23,533 bases of DNA from Halocafeteria seosinensis (taxonomy: Eukaryota; Sar; Bigyra; Bicosoecida): NCBI GenBank assembly GCA_001687465.1, contig LVLI01001245.1, positions 1-23,533 on the forward strand, read 5' to 3'. The translations under genes were made by a program, and so were the position numbers. Under the pieces are notes generated by a model. It had not been told where the DNA came from, ran no database searches, and saw nothing but the letters and a program-made list of their open reading frames with translations. Below, one piece after another: positions 9,287 to 21,346 of this stretch. Within the stretch, counting starts at the first letter, position 1; every line of letters starts with the position of its first letter.

Positions 9287-12200
9287 TTATACCAAACAAA
9301 GCGAATCAAAAAGACGTAGGGGTTCTCGTGACTCGTCGCTGTCGTTGTCGTTGTCTTGAGAACCCGTCACCAAGTGCACGCGGGATGTTGCGACAAAAGC
9401 TTTTTTCAGCAGTTGATAGAAAGACGATATCGGCGCACGACAATCCGTGTCTCCACCACTGTGTCGGAGCAAGTGCTGCATTTCATTCTCAAGGTGCGAA
9501 GCCCATGACTCGTAGTCTCCAGAGACCGACTTGTCATCCAATTCGGCGATAACATCTCTAGCCCACAACAGAAATGGGTCCAAGTGGCTTTGAGGATCAT
9601 TGATGCGAGAAAGAAGAGAAAATTGCTCGGTTGCCCATTTTGAATGGACCAAGGCCTTGATTAGCATTGCGCCCATGAATGTGTCACTACTCTGAGTATC
9701 CTGCTGCTGCTGGAACAGCTCTCTCACGGTATTGATGAATGTTGTCACATCGGAGTTTGAAGCGCCTGTAACAGCTATAGAATCCTTCAGCGTGCTAGAG
9801 CCAACAATATGACGCAGTCGTGGATGTCTCGCGTAAGAAGATACTTTCCTTTCGGCCAATGACTTAATAGGTACAATTAACCCATTGGATAGTTTCGTTT
9901 TGGTCACCTCCTCGCACAGTCGCAAATCCAGAGGATAACGATATTCCGTCGTCATTCGAACATGGTGCATTCGTTCAATGGGCGGTAGTAAACAAGGTGT
10001 AACCATCCTCGTAACTTTCAAGGACTCCGATTCTCCTACTTCTTCGGCCAGAAGGATAGTTGAGGACACTTCATGGAGAGTATCGCTGTCTACCGTAGCC
10101 AGGAACCGTCGTTCCACCGATAGGGCATATAAGTGCCTGGCAAACTGAGGATAGTACCGGTTATCATAACTCCCCGAAGGAAAAGGAGGCAAAACCGATA
10201 TCAGCAAAGATGCAATCGATTCATTGTCGCGAGAAAACGTGGCACGTCCTCCACAAAGGCCCATCAGGCCAAATGCCATATTGTAACCAGTATGATGTCC
10301 ATAAGCAATGTTCTTATCTGTCACGGATCGTACAGCACGAAGTATCCTCGTTGTAGCGACGTCGGCAGTGCCAGCCATCACAATACCGCAGGCAATGGAA
10401 CATATGGCTGTGCAGTTTTCAGTAGTCCATCGATCGGGGCAAATATTGTGGATGCTAGCTTGAGAAATTTCAGAGAGAGATACTCCAGCAACAGAGGAGC
10501 GATAGGAGTTCAAGAACAAAGCAGTCCGATGACGCTGGAACACTGCTGGCTGCCATTCTGACATCCGCATCAAGTGAACCATAGCCAGAACGCTTATGCA
10601 GGTATCTCTCGCCCTGGAATCAGCAGTTCCTGCGAATCTCAGCGCTACACTGAGAGACAGCGCGGCCAATATTATACAATGAAGCTGTATGAGGCAGCTG
10701 AAGTCACCCCATATAATGCCCAACGAAGATAGAATTTGATCTATTGTGCTGCCCTGAAACTCTGGAGCCAAAACTCTGCAAATAATATCCATAATGCAAC
10801 GAGGCATAGCCCTTTCTATCCATTCAGCAGTTGGCTCAATCGATGACCAGTTTATCAGGGATATAGATATTGTCCGCTGCAAAACGGAAAAAGGATGCAT
10901 CTCTACCAGAGCCTTCTTGGTTGCCGGAAGTTTAAGGACTTCGCTTATGCTACGATCCTCCGTTTTCATGTACGCAAGACCCAAGGCAAGAGCAGCTGCA
11001 GGCGCTGTGACAGAAGCAGGGATGTAATTCGTGGACCGCGATGCACCTTTCTCAGCACCGGTATCTCCACCTAGAGGTGAATCCCAGTCATGGCCAAGTT
11101 CTAACAACGAGGTCAGACGTTCAACCATAGCCGTATCCAGAACCGATGCTTCAGATACGGACGTGTGTTTCCCGCTGTCACTCGATAGGTTCATAAGACC
11201 AAAAGCTGCTCCACAAACGAAAGAATACGCATAACTCTGATATTTTTCCTTCCCACCCGCAGGTTGGAGCGGATACTTTCCAATCTCAGACAGAACAAAC
11301 TCAGACATCAACCTGTGCCTCGACGACTCGTAGAGGTAGCCCAGGCCTAAAATAGCAGCGCATTGTACTTGCTCGGGTACCTCGATGTCACCAGATCCTC
11401 CTGGGATAGCTGCGGGAAGGTGCAGAGTCAACGCTTTGTTAACGAGGGTATTCAACGACTTTCTGTAGGAGACAGCAAGACCCAGCAATAAACCAATTGT
11501 GGCACCTGCAAGCATTCAGAAGATCGTAAACAAAGAGGATAGCAATGAACGCAAGGTGGTGCAACGAACCTGGGTGTGAGACTGAGAGGAGATCATAAAT
11601 GTCCATTCTCTCCAATGACGTTAACAGCCCCTGTGAATAAAACGCCGTCTAAATCAATGCCTAAAGTATTACCGTTAGCTGGAAGAACTTACCTTAAGAC
11701 CAAATCCGAAAAAGAGACCACCAGCAGCATAGTTCATCCCACGTTTCGGTATGTGCGCGAGCAACCACGACCGTAAGTATTGTCGATTCTTTAGAATGAT
11801 TTCAAAGTTACCTCCGTCACCGCTGGTGGTGTTCCTGGAAACCTCAGTACGCAGGTCGATCGTGTCGCACGATGCCACCCGAAGTCCTGATGCAACGCCG
11901 TTATGAAATTCCGGCCAAAGCGTTAGGCGCTGGGATTTTGAAACCATATTGCCTAAATCTAAGTTGACCACAGAACGTTCGGGCAGTAGTTTCGCCGCAA
12001 CAGTGAGCGGGGGGATTGGTATAGTATCCGCCATACTAGGTACTACAGAGCCGAAAGTGACCATTCCTCTACCAACACAACACGCAATAGCCCGACGACC
12101 TAGAAGAAGAAGGTGTTTTTGCTGAAGATGAGTCCACTTGTGGTCATCCAACTCCGGGGGGCGCTCTAGTCTGGTAAGCTTTGGACGACTGGTCCTTAGA

Positions 12201-15200
12201 GTCGAACATATTTCCTGTAGCCTAGTGTCCTGGGGAAACCTGGTCGAGCCTAAGTGGACAGCTAAGTCTAAACCGTCAAGATCGGATTCCTTCTTGTGCT
12301 TCAATAATTGTGCGGCAGGTTGCTCAGCAGGTTCCTTGTTCAGAGTTGTACCACGAGCCTCATGAATACCGAGAGAAAAGCCCGTGTGGGCTCTTCCGAT
12401 ACCAGGAGGTGTCTTTAGGGAAGATAATTGGGTCGCCAAAGTAGATGGCGCTAGGATAAAATTCCGAGATAGCCGTACATTATCTCCATAAAGGGTCTGC
12501 AGCAGTCGTATATCACCGCGAACCGAATTATGCCCCTCTTTATAACACCTCAAAAGTTCTTTCCTTGAAACACTCTTCACATCTGAGATCCAATGAGACA
12601 CTTGCATATCCATTCGAAATAAACGGTTACCAATGATACTCAGGGGCGCCCAACATGCTCGCCAGTCGTTTGCCAAGCACTGAAATGAAATCAACTCTTC
12701 ACGTATGCATTCATCAAGCGAGCTGTCTGTACCCTCGTCTACTGTGTGCGGCACCGTTAGGTAGCGCGGCGGAAATACTGTGGTACCCAGGAGCAACAGT
12801 TGTCTCAAGCAGTTCCGCAATAACGAAGATCCACCGCTAAGCAGGCATCCTCTAAGGGAAGTGATAATAAGACCGAATGTCAGCCTGCTTATTCTGATAC
12901 CCACAGTGCCCTCATTGCAGCGCATAAGGCGGCGGCAAGATGAGCAGTAGAAGTGCGAGATAAGCGAGAGGACATTCGCCGAACTATGACGCTCAACCGA
13001 AATCTTACAATTCACTTGTTGCGTTTGACTTGGATCAACGCGGTAGCCCTCTGTCCCATGGAAAAGAAACTTAACAGCTCTGCAAGCACTGTTGTTTTGT
13101 CGCTTCCCAAAAATCGTCGAGCTTGTGGACCAGGGCAAATGCAAAACGTTACCACCAGTGGTACTAAGAGCGTATGTAAACCCTTGCAATATTCCCAGTA
13201 GCCAATCCCAGGTATCGTCAGTCAGAGCTGTTCCTTGGAATGTCGGTATATAGATGGGCACCTCTGCACCATCCCTCGAGAATGTGAGCTGTATGCCCGA
13301 AACACCACCTTGATGCCGCTGTAACAAGACTACGGTAGCAATTGCTACCACACACGTTAAGAATACTTCCCTACTAAAGCTTAACTCGAGATCCTTCTTT
13401 ACTGGGGCAATGCACTGAGAAACCTCATCAATTGCGCCTTCCAATATTTCAGGGGAAATTCCATCAAGATCCGCAGAAACCAAGCAGATGCTCCGCCCAT
13501 TGACAACTAGCTCAACCATGGACGTTCGATAGACTACGAAAGCGTGTATTTCCGAGGTCTCCCCCACAGAAAGCGGTTTAACGAGGGCATTTGTACGTTG
13601 GAGCATCATGCCATCATGATTCAAAGCATTGATTCCACTCTCCCTAAGGCGGATGCAGCATAGTTCGTGAGAGCTTGTGGTACTTTGAAAGATAAACGAC
13701 AGGACAACGCTGTCTTCCAATTGTGAAACGTATACTTGCATCAATGGGAGATGAGGAAGCGTTTGCACGCTTTCAGCCCACATACAAGATATAAACAGCT
13801 CTGGAAAAAGACTCTCTTGGGTCTCCTGACTTGGAGACGGAGAGTAATGGTTTCCTGTTGTCCGCGTTTTCGTGTGAGATGAATCACCATCGGTAATTTC
13901 GATTTTGTCCAAAGGTAAATCGTGGTCGTCTGTGTTAAAGGGAGCAGTTTCACCGCTTTCTTGACAACCGGGAAAGTCGATACGCTTCTGCAAGGATGCA
14001 AAAGCAAGTGTAGATTTCCCCATTTCCGATTTTTTGTCTGAGGAGACAGAGGCACGTTTTTCCTGTTGGGACTCCCCTCTCCGGACTAGTGATAGTGTTC
14101 GGAGGGGTGTAGTTGCCCCAGCTCCAACGCCACCATGAGTAAAACACATGCGTCGACTTGAGCTGCCAATAGAAGAAGAGAGTTCATCATGCAAAGCATT
14201 CATACTTTCGTGGCTAGTGGCTCTGTGATCCCTTGCAGTGCCCGTGTCCGTGCCCGTAGTATCAGGACCAAGTTGTTCAAAAGACTCGAGCCATTGAATG
14301 GCGCGATCTTTGGACGCTTGCGATACTTCACGGGAAAGATAAGATGAGTCTCGTAGAAGCCCCATCAGAGGTAGTAATGTGTCAACTGGTTTGTGCAGAA
14401 GAGACATCCGAATCTTCCAGAGACAAAAGCGATTTGTACGAACATTGAAAGAGAGCAGCAAGTTGTGGGACACAAGAACTTCGACGAGGACCTCATTTGT
14501 ATCCCAGAACAGTTCCACCAGAGGTGCTGCGGGAAGAAACTCTTCGCGGGAGCTCCTTTTCCGGGATGGTGTACGGATACCCTTGTGTACTTGAGTACTT
14601 GCCGCGGTTGTAACATCCTGATGCCCTGTTAAGGTTTCATGGTGAGCTGATTCTGATGATGTGTGAGAACTTCGTTGTTCCGTTTTCTCTGAGGAAGAGG
14701 AGGAAGCTAGCGGACCCCCATGCTGCCTCTGTAGAGGGTATTGCGTGTGTCTCTCCTTCAAAATGGCTTGAAAGCAGGCACTACTCTCCCACTGTTCCTG
14801 AAGTCGGCTCAACGGCTGCTGTTGGAGGATTGCCACGGGTTTAGGCTCATCATAGGGGTGAAACAGAGATAACAGGGGTGGTCTTCCATTGGCATTATTG
14901 CGAATTCTTTTATCCTCAATGTCCTCTGGTCCTTCCTCTGTACGGGCTCCTGTATTTTCCAGCGTAAGAGGATGACAAGTTTGATTTGAAATCAGCAGCC
15001 CCACTCCCAGAGACCACAATTGTGTACATGGGAACGGCAATGATGCATAGTACAAGTTCCCTGAGTCGCTAATGACTTCTATGCAGTCCCATTCATCCTT
15101 CGAAACGACTCCAGGGGATGGGAGGGAAGAGAACGACGAGATAGAGGTGAGACGGCATTGACAGGACTCCCAGGGTTGCTCGTCATCTTCATGCAAAGGG

Positions 15201-15226
15201 AATTTCGTTTCCACCGTCTTTGACAT
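9287..15226 (-). CDS. APC1: Anaphase-promoting complex subunit 1 (APC1/ANAPC1/TSG24)
   Basis: Largest scaffold subunit of the APC/C ubiquitin ligase, which triggers anaphase and mitotic exit. Three exons on the minus strand: 15226-11693 (3534 nt, uninterrupted), 11630-11570 (61 nt) and 11505-9287. The introns are 62 and 64 nt (AAG/GTAAGT ... TTCACAG and CCAG/GTTCGT ... TTGCAG). The product is 1937 residues, against about 1944 in human. The N-terminal half is a divergent WD40-like propeller (PLLSLFHPYDEPKPVAIL, FCLWKIRMSLL) with long Ser/Thr-rich, probably phosphorylated loops. The C-terminal half holds proteasome/cyclosome repeats: MNYAAGGLFFGFGLK runs across intron 1 into GLLTSLERMDIYDLL and then GATIGLLLGLAVSYRKSL, a characteristic APC1 order. 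Further repeats include QCAAILGLGYLYESS and CGAAFGLMNLS. The small middle exon is needed to restore the repeat. The stop at 9287-9289 is the first in frame and agrees with family length. Confidence 0.95.
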
Positions 15227-17141
15227 CTTTTATTCAATATACAACTATACAAATGAAGTTAACACACATCGACAACAAGTACCAACAAACATACTATCAA
15301 ACGAAACACAGCTTTAAGAGACTGGTTGGGGGTACGGTACTTCAAGCTGAGCGGTAGCTTGAGGACTCAGAAGTAAAGAGTGGTGCAGTGGAAAATGGGG
15401 AGTGCAAACTGCAGTACGAAGAAGTTCTGAATGTACTCAAGACATCTTCTGCCTCTCTGGTACAACTTGTGGTTCTCGACTCTCTGCTATCATGGATCCT
15501 CATTTTCCTTCTTATTCTTGTGTGCTGTGTGGAATCCGGACCGCTTCTGGTCACACCCCCACACATGTGAATCTTGGTAGTCGGTCGTAGGAGGAATACT
15601 AACATTGGTTAAAGATACCAGATCTGCGTTCCAACGACCGCATCACCTAGGGACACAGCTGTACCTCCTTATGCTTCTCTTCGCTCAGTTGTTGGTTGGT
15701 TGGTTGGTTTAGTTACGCAGTTAGGTCATTAGGAGCTCAGGCAAATATTTCCTTTGTAATGTCCGAAATTCAGGCGAATCGCAAACTGCAAAAATGGTTT
15801 GCTTACTTGGTCTGTGACCTACAACTGGGACAAGTTCTCCAGCCTGACACTCCAGGATCTTGCCCGCCAAGGCCGAGCTGGAGTCCGTACAATTGTACGT
15901 CGTCCATACTCGCGTTGCTTTTGACTTGTTCAAGAAGCCGAGCGATAGGTATGGTTATCAGACAGGATGCCAAACGCACTTACTGTCTCTCTGTGCCCCA
16001 TTATGGATTCGATGGCAGCTGAGCGAGGAACGAGTCAGAGCCCGTGCGGACGTTAGGCACGCGTCGAGCTGCCAGCGGCTGATCAGCATGCATACACATA
16101 AACCAGGAGCCTAACTTTCTCATCCGACAGAGTCCACTAAGACAATTAGCCATAGAAGAATAGGCCTGACGCAACAGAGCATTCATGGTGCAGAACACTC
16201 CGGCCTCAAAGACCCAGGCTGGGACGGTGCAGAAATCTGGAAACTGCTTGGACTCGCAAAACTTTAAAGTTAGGTCGTGAAAGAAATGAAAAGAAAAATA
16301 GAAGAAATCTCTCTCGTATGTTTTCTGTTTGTTCCCAACACCATCGTAGGCTGAGGGCGACTCGCTGTGTCACTCGCAGCGCGGATTCCAACGGCTGCTG
16401 CCGGGACAGCCACAAGGTCGCCCGCGACAAGTTGCCGGCCACAGCGTGGAAGAGCACTGTTACGACTCTTCGTACAAACGTAATGAGCACGTGGTTGAAC
16501 ATAAGTATCACCATGTACATCATAATGTATCTTCCCTACTAGTGCCAGTCCGTGATCGTTTATGACTGGTTGCTGTGTGACGTGAGGTACCCGCGCTTTG
16601 TCGCACGCGGGCAGAGCTCGGGGCCGGACAGTTATCGTTCGCTAGTGCCGACCGATAGCGTAGAACATGTGCGAGATTCCGGTCCGTGCAAGGCTGTACA
16701 TACATGACATGATGTCTCACATCATACTCGGACTGGCTCAGCCTGCGTGGCGCTAGTGGTTGCACAGCTTATGCATGGGATTTACGAACTGGGCAGTGAT
16801 TACGGCTGTCTGTATCACGCGGGCGAAAGCTGTTCTGAGACGGTGTTCTCGCACATGTTTGCCGAGGGCCGCCCTGGGCCGGACGGTTTCCCCAGGTGGT
16901 GCCCGGGATCCCATGCCAAGAACGCGGCTTCCGTTGGAAAGATATATGTTGCATGGATTGTCTCAAAGCAACTGTAACTTTGCGGCTCCTGAGGCAAAAA
17001 AGCTCGACACATAAGTCAAAACGGCTTCTGTAAAGCGAAGCGTGGAAACTCTAGTATTCTTGGGTTGTTTCCTCTTTCCACCTATTGTTCGTTGGCCCTC
17101 TCGACCCCAGGTTCTGTTTCTTACTTACCACGCTACAAACA
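15227..17141. other. 1.9-kb spacer with unassigned coding-like signals
   Basis: Much longer than other spacers here. It should carry the APC1 and LRR-gene promoters, which are divergent. I cannot define a gene, but several stretches look partly coding. On the plus strand, 15388-15570 would encode a small hydrophobic protein (core VVLDSLLSWILIFLLILVCC) and has a GTG rather than an ATG at its open end. Also on the plus strand, one frame from 16318 to 16977 contains only two stops (16540 and 16705). On the minus strand, an open frame at 15933-15721 is preceded by a good donor (GTAAGT at 15983) and by a pyrimidine-rich acceptor region at 16244-16310. None matches a family I know. A (TTGG)4 run lies at 15692-15707. 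Confidence 0.4.
15691..15709. repeat. (TTGG)n microsatellite
   Basis: Four perfect tandem TTGG units in the APC1/LRR spacer. Simple-sequence repeat without an obvious role. Confidence 0.8.
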
Positions 17142-20100
17142 ATGAGAACCGTTGCCACACAGGAGATAGCAGCAGTAGCTCTTTTGCTGTTCGCAATGCA
17201 ATCTACTTGGTAAGTCCTCGTCTCTTCTGTCCACCTTTTTTGTCTGCCTCCTTCGATGTCCCTCGACCAACTCCCCAGGTGCATGGGCACTGACTCTGTC
17301 CGTGGACGCGCCGCAAGTTGGCCGAGGGTGGGGTTTGTGCGTGGTCAAAACTTCAGCGTCCCGTGTTATCAGACTGTCGGTGGTGTTTTTCATCCTCGGC
17401 ATTCACACCGACTGATCTCAGTGGACGCGTCGCAAGTTGGCCGAGGGTGGGATTTTGTTGTAGTCAAAACTTTGGTGTCCCGTGTTATCAGAATGTCAGC
17501 GGTGTCTTTCATTCTCGGCATTCACGCCGACTGATCTTTTTAATGTATTTTCTTCTTGTTATGCAGCCTTGCAGACTCAACTCCGTAAGTTCCATCCACA
17601 TATCCACATGTAATTGTTTTGCTAGATTTTTCCTACTGTCGCGCTTGTCCATGTTCAGAACTCCTTCACCCACCGGGACTCCCACTGTGACACCCACTGT
17701 TTCCCCAACGGGTAGCCAAACTCCGTCAATTACTCCTACGAACACGAACACACCCACCAGCACACCTACTCCAACTCGCTCGGCTACGCCCACTGCGACT
17801 GTCACTAAGACACCCACGTCGAGCTTCACGCGCACTCCTAGCCAGAGCAGCACAATGACTGCAACGGCGAGTGTGACACCAAGTTCGACCTCGACCTCTA
17901 CCACTACTAGCACGCCCACCAGCACTGGCACTCCGAGTGAGACTCCCACCAGGACCCCTTCAGGAACTCACACCTCGTCGAGAACTCCGACTGTCACGAG
18001 AACTCCCAGTCAAACTCCCTCGCCTTCAGTTTCAAAATTCGTAACCAAGATTGGAGGATGCGATTGTGAAATGGACAGGGACCTCTTTCTTCGCAAGTGT
18101 ACGCAATGTCCCGAAGATGTCGATGCGTCTAGCCGAGGCATAAGTGATGAGATCATCAATCCCATTGGCATCCGCAGAGGTGCATTTGATCATCCGAGTA
18201 ACATTGGAGTCCGAACGATGAATCTCCAGCGGCTAGGTCTGAAATATCTCGAGCGAGAGTCTTTTAAGGGATTGGATACTCTTTCTACTCTGGACCTATC
18301 ATCCAATAGTATCATTAGGCTTGAAGAATTTGAAGATTTTCAGGATGCATTGAGCGATGACGCGACTGCCGATCCCACAAATGATTCGAATCGTCCAGTG
18401 GAGGGTACAAGAGGCGTCTTCCTTGGGCTACGCAATCTCCGTGAGCTGTACATTGCGGACAACAATATCAACTTCGTGAGGAGCAATTCCTTTGGGGGAT
18501 TAAAGCATCTGACGAAGTTGGATCTGAGCAATAATAATATTGACCTCTTGGGGAGCCCGTTCCTCAATCTTCGAAGCCTCAGGACCTTAGACCTGAGCGG
18601 CAACTCGATCCAGCGGGAGTACAGCCGCGGAAAAAGAGCAAACGACGGCCCACTAGGTCGAGTACTGGTGACCACCGACCTTCGTAAACTTGAAGAACTG
18701 TATCTTCAGGATAACGAAATTCCTCTCGATGAGACACTCTCTGACTCAGGTGATTTGCCATTTTCGCAGCTGCTGTCACTGAAGACTTTGGATTTATCAG
18801 GCAACACAGTAGTTGACAGGTTCATCAAATCAGAGAGTAAAGGGCTCTTCCACGGTTTGGATCAACTTGAAACGCTGAGACTGCGCAACGTTAGTTTTGC
18901 GGTGGACGACGAAGTCCCGGTCTCGCTGTTTGTTGCCACACCGAATTTGAGATATCTGCAGCTGAGCTACGGCGCGCAGAGCAAAATAGTACCTTCTACC
19001 TTCGATGGACTAGCGAATCTCGAAGAACTATATTTTGATAACTCGGGCATTAGCGAAATACAGCCTGAATCTCTCGCCCCGTTGCTTCATGTGCGGACAA
19101 TAGATCTTTCTGAAAATCGAGTAAAGAAAATAGAAGCAGACACATTCTCGGAACTTCAGACGTCATTGCGTTACCTTTATTTGAAAGGCAACTCTATCAG
19201 CGACGTTGAGGATGGTGCATTTATGCCGCTGCAGAACCTTCTCCACTTGGATATGAGCAGTCAGGATGTTGTCTCCTTTACTATCGAAGAGGATATGTTC
19301 CAGGGTCTGGAAAACTTGCGGGAGCTGCTGCTTCACCATTCTAACATTGATAATGTAATGGCAAACGCGTTCGAGGCTGTCAGGTCATTGCAATTTCTTG
19401 ATCTCTCCCATAATATGTTGAGTGATAGCACTGGAACGTCCTTTGAATACTTGAGAGGATTACGGACTCTAAATCTTAGCCACAACCGCTTTGTTGAGCC
19501 TTCTTCACTGTTTCAGGGTCTTCAGGACGGCAACCTCGAAGAATTGTCAATGGTGCACGCTTTCGACAGTAACGCTGGATCAACGAGATTGACGAATGAG
19601 CTTTTTTCTGGACTAGTAACGCTTCGTCGCTTATATCTAAGTGATAACATCTTTACCGAAATCCAGAACAACACGTTTGCTTCCTTGAAATCTTTGAGAG
19701 CATTAGAGCTCAAAGGAGTTGCTGGATCGGACACACTAGAAAATAGTGTTTTCACTGGCCTTCAGGCGCTTCAAGAGCTTCACCTTGCAGGATCTGGGTT
19801 TTCGTCCATTTCTGGCAGTCCATTTGCGGGCGCTGATGGAAGTCCTGCTCAGTTGATGCATCTTAACTGGGAAAATGGCAACCTTTCTTCTATCGCTAGT
19901 GGATCTCTTTTAGGTTTGTCTGGGTTGAGGGAACTGAACTTGGATGGGAACAGCATCCGCGTATCGGATCTTGGTGGAGGTGAAGCACTCGATGGTCTTT
20001 CCCACTTGGAAAAGCTTCAGTTGAATTATCAGCGAGTAGAGGAAGCGTCTACTCTAGAAAAAAACAGCTTCAAGGGACGAAAGAATTTATTAGAAGTGGA

Positions 20101-21346
20101 GCTCTCCAGCTCTGCAGTAGATTCCATCGAGAGTGACGCTTTCAGTGCGAGCGGGAATATCGAGCGAGTGGACTTGTCGCGTAATGCCTTGCCCGGTATT
20201 AGAGCATTTGCATTCCGTGGAGTCAGTTCCCTGAAGTATCTTGATCTGTCGAATAATCAGATCGAAGACATTGCTGACCTCGCGTTTCCGGACACAATCA
20301 AGCTACGGAGGGTGCACTTGGATGAAAATGCAATGTCGGAGTTTCAGCTCTCCTGGTTGAACAATGCTCCCGATATGGAAGAACTTGATATCTCCTCCAA
20401 TGACATGAGCAGATTCATAAACGACGCTACCGATAGTAACTTTGAGCGCCTTAAAAAGCTGAGCCTCAACAACAATGAGTTAGGGATGCTAAACGCGAGA
20501 TCCTTCTCAGGGTTCCCAAATCTGCAAGAGTTGGAGATAAATCGAGGCGGTGTCACAGAATTCGAAGTTGAGGCATTCGTCAACTTAGATTCGTTAAAAT
20601 CAGTTTCGGCCAGAGGAGAGGGGAAAAACGAAAGTGGGACTCTGGCTTATCTGCATAACGTTGACTGGGAGACAGTACTGTCGATGGTGCCGGAACTGGA
20701 GTTAGAAGGCAACGCAGGATATTCGGTTTCGGACTGTCCTCAGCCAAAGCACGACCGACCTCTTCCTATACCTCAAAAAGACACTGAAACGTTCTGCATA
20801 AGAGGACTACCTACGGTGACACCCACTGTTACTCCCTCCTCAACGCCAAGCCCCTCGAATACCCCCAGCCCGACGGGAACACCCACCCAAACGGGTACAA
20901 AGACCCCCACACCTACAAGCACCAGTACTCCATCTCCTACGGGCACTAGCACTTCGACACCGACATCCACCAGCACCCCTACCCCTACCTCAACTGGCAC
21001 ACCGTCTTACACTGCGAGCTCGAGTGCTTCGATAACACCGTCCCCATCTTCATCCGGAACCAGTACCGCAACTCCTTCCTTAACCGCGTCGAGCTCACAC
21101 TCTGCGTCGCCTTCGGTGACTTCGACTAACGCAGCACCTGATGGGGACACAGCAGCGGCGGCAGCAAGCGAACAAGACGATCTCTCTGGAGGGGAGGTTG
21201 CAACCGTTGTGGTCGCTGTTGTGGTCGTCGTAGCAATTGTCGCAGCTGCAGCAATGTTCGTGAGAAAATTGCGGAAGGGAAGAGAGGGTGCCATGGCGCC
21301 TCGCCAGCCGGAGCAGGAACAATTCCGTGAAGGCGAAGCCGCTTAA
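17142..21346 (+). CDS. Large leucine-rich-repeat type I membrane protein
   Basis: Proposed exons 17142-17209, 17567-17584 (18 nt) and 17659-21346, giving 1257 residues. Exon 1 encodes a signal peptide (MRTVATQEIAAVALLLFAMQ). Splicing through the mini-exon in phases 2 and 2 gives STCLADSTPTPSPTG, entering a Thr/Pro/Ser-rich stalk (about 29-155) likely to be O-glycosylated. A Cys cap (C163, C165, C176, C179) precedes a long LRR domain (about 200-1060, more than twenty repeats of the L-x-x-L-x-L-x-x-N-x-I type, often with F at the repeat bend). A second Cys (1075) and a second Thr/Pro/Ser stalk (about 1080-1190) follow. A transmembrane helix (about 1209-1230, very Val/Ala-rich) ends in RKLRKGR and a tail of about 25 residues without a kinase or other signalling domain. 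It is probably a cell-surface recognition or adhesion protein; ligand unknown. Intron 1 (357 nt) is unusually long and holds a tandem duplication. A longer unspliced frame from 17318 exists but lacks a signal peptide. Confidence 0.85.
17302..17539. repeat. 119-bp tandem duplication inside LRR-gene intron 1
   Basis: Copies at 17302-17420 and 17421-17539, aligned by eye without gaps at about 85% identity (roughly 18 differences in 119). Both begin GTGGACGCG and share GCAAGTTGGCCGAGGGTGGG and CCCGTGTTATCAGA. The repeat accounts for most of the excess length of this intron over the 62-91 nt norm. Confidence 0.9.

Noticed and set aside
9031-9552. Plus-strand frame of 173 codons at the 3' end of APC1
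   Set aside because: About half of it is antisense to APC1 coding sequence, and its composition is not protein-like.
16709-16725. Perfect 7-bp hairpin ATGATGT-CTC-ACATCAT
   Set aside because: A stem this short is expected by chance in this many kilobases, and it has no gene context to give it meaning.
17318-17658. Continuous reading frame running from 17318 into the LRR protein
   Set aside because: It passes through two sequences with proper intron ends and a tandem duplication. It gives no signal peptide, whereas the spliced model gives a clean one.
17509-17949. Minus-strand Val/Gly-rich open frame opposite the first Thr/Pro stalk
   Set aside because: Antisense shadow of ACT/CCC-type codons. 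The same effect appears opposite the second stalk at 20773-21000.
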